From contig NZ_CP095501.1 in NCBI RefSeq assembly GCF_023100725.1, positions 1,488,001-1,552,000 on the forward strand: a stretch of 64,000 nt of DNA. The letters run 5' to 3'. The DNA comes from Arthrobacter antioxidans (GTDB lineage Bacteria > Actinomycetota > Actinomycetes > Actinomycetales > Micrococcaceae). Every line of letters begins with the position of its first letter. Within the stretch, counting starts at the first letter, position 1. The translations under genes were made by a program, and so were the position numbers. Positions 63,171 to 64,000 of this stretch are shown piece by piece. Under the pieces are notes generated by a model that did not search any database, had not been told where the DNA came from, and was given only the letters and a program-made list of their open reading frames with translations.

Positions 63171-64000
63171 ATGAGCAAGGCGAACGACACACGGGCCACC
63201 GGGTCTCCCGTGGCGGACCATGCCGGGTCAGGGGAGCCGGACATGGCAGCGAGGAACAGCTCCACGGACGTCAGCCTGCAGGACGCCCCCGCGGACGACG
63301 GCGGCGCTGTGCGGGTGGAGCTCCCCACACGACGTCAGCTGCGGCTGCAGCAGGTCGACGGGCGGGCGGTGGCGCCCGATCCGGCGACCGACCAGCGGGT
63401 GGACGTCGTCAGGGCTCCATTACCCGGCGGGCGTCGGGACCGTCGTCGGCGGTCCGACGCCCGGGTGGCGTCCGATCCCACGGCACCCGGGATCGCCGGA
63501 TCCGGCGTGCCTGCGCCCGGGGTGACCGCGGATGGGACGGCTGTGCCGCCGTCGAGCCCCCGGCGTGCGGAGGACATGAGCGTCGAGGAGGCCCTCGCCG
63601 CCCGGCAGTCGATCGGCGAGGACGCGAGCGAGCACCTTGCCGGCCTGCGGGCGGCCGGGGCGGAGGACCCCTTCGTCGTCGACCCCGGGGTGCTGGCGCA
63701 GCAGAAGGCTCTGGCCGACCGCGCCGCGGCCCTGAATTCGCGTGCGCGCCGACCGCAGGAGCCGTCGGTGCAGAACCAGCAGCGCACGCCCCCGCCGATC
63801 GACCCGACCGCGGCCCACAACCTCTCGATCATCGCCCCACCCGCGCTCGTGCGGGTGCCCGGCAGTGCGCAGTCCGTCCTGCGGGCGCCTGCGACCACGC
63901 ACATCCCGATCGTCCTACCGCGCCCCGAGCCCTCCGCCGCCCTGCCGGTCCGGACCGGGGAAAGTGACAGCGGAGGTGTGGAGGGGCCGGATCCGAGAGC
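63171..64000 (+). CDS. Hypothetical disordered protein downstream of nadD (3' end outside window)
   Basis: Open to the window end (276 codons seen). ATG 7 nt after the nadD stop, so probably cotranscribed. Sequence is Pro/Ala/Arg/Asp-rich with an ELPTRRQLRLQQ element near residue 60, a helical EDMSVEEALAARQSIGEDASEHLAGLR-like middle around 135-160 and VLAQQKALADRAAALNSRARR further on. No membrane helix or catalytic motif in the visible part. Actinobacterial operons often place such a disordered protein between nadD and rsfS; function unknown. Confidence 0.65.
   Translation, partial: MSKANDTRATGSPVADHAGSGEPDMAARNSSTDVSLQDAPADDGGAVRVELPTRRQLRLQQVDGRAVAPDPATDQRVDVVRAPLPGGRRDRRRRSDARVASDPTAPGIAGSGVPAPGVTADGTAVPPSSPRRAEDMSVEEALAARQSIGEDASEHLAGLRAAGAEDPFVVDPGVLAQQKALADRAAALNSRARRPQEPSVQNQQRTPPPIDPTAAHNLSIIAPPALVRVPGSAQSVLRAPATTHIPIVLPRPEPSAALPVRTGESDSGGVEGPDPR

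Overview
This is a high-GC actinobacterial chromosome segment, most likely from the Micrococcaceae (Arthrobacter or a close relative). The evidence is gene content and order: sucB-lpdA-pepA-PAC2-DUF4192-sigA-DUF7455-parE; a sepH / DUF4193 / DUF3093 / dut / DUF3710 / OB-fold / DUF3159 / two TrkA / APC permease / TRAM methyltransferase / dxs block that follows the order of Rv2699c-Rv2689c in Mycobacterium tuberculosis; and rne-rplU-rpmA-obgE-proB-proA-nadD. GTG and TTG starts are common, and several genes look leaderless. I see no rRNA, tRNA, CRISPR array, prophage or insertion sequence. Nearly everything is core chromosome.

Layout. 1-1137: C-terminal part of a probable Ser/Thr kinase-like membrane protein. 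1157-7937 (minus strand): TIGR01777 epimerase, OsmC peroxiredoxin, the lipoylated E2 (sucB), dihydrolipoyl dehydrogenase (lpdA) and leucyl aminopeptidase (pepA), most of them separated by clear hairpin terminators. 8112-16347: PAC2 protein, an MFS transporter, DUF4192, sigA, the small zinc-ribbon DUF7455 and topoisomerase IV subunit B (parE). 16355-24294: an M56 protease/BlaI repressor pair facing cydA-cydB-cydDC. The shared intergenic region carries three near-identical TTCTAC-N5-GTAGAA operators. 24359-31235: tandem-GNAT acetyltransferase, TerC behind a yybP-ykoY manganese riboswitch, an ArsR/MFS metal-resistance pair and an ABC-2 exporter.

31286-42050: topoisomerase IV subunit A (parC), a GNAT plus acyl-CoA-synthetase-like protein whose synthetase half has lost its catalytic His, DUF5998, a nucleotide pyrophosphatase-like enzyme, thymidine kinase, SepH, DUF4193 and DUF3093. 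42211-55660: dut, DUF3710, OB-fold, DUF3159, a TrkA pair, an APC permease, a 23S-type rRNA methyltransferase, dxs and RNase E/G. 55782-56925: a well-preserved TPP riboswitch in front of a badly decayed thiD-tenA fusion gene. 57207-64000: ribosomal proteins L21 and L27, ObgE, proline synthesis (proB, proA), a His-tailed small membrane protein, nadD and a truncated hypothetical gene.

Working together: the E2/E3 pair feeds central carbon flux, while cytochrome bd and its CydDC exporter give an alternative terminal oxidase that the BlaI/M56 switch probably controls. TerC with its riboswitch and the ArsR/MFS pair suggest two separate metal-homeostasis circuits side by side. The most noteworthy items are the BlaI-type operator array on the cyd genes, the manganese riboswitch with a predicted Shine-Dalgarno switch, and the orphaned TPP riboswitch.
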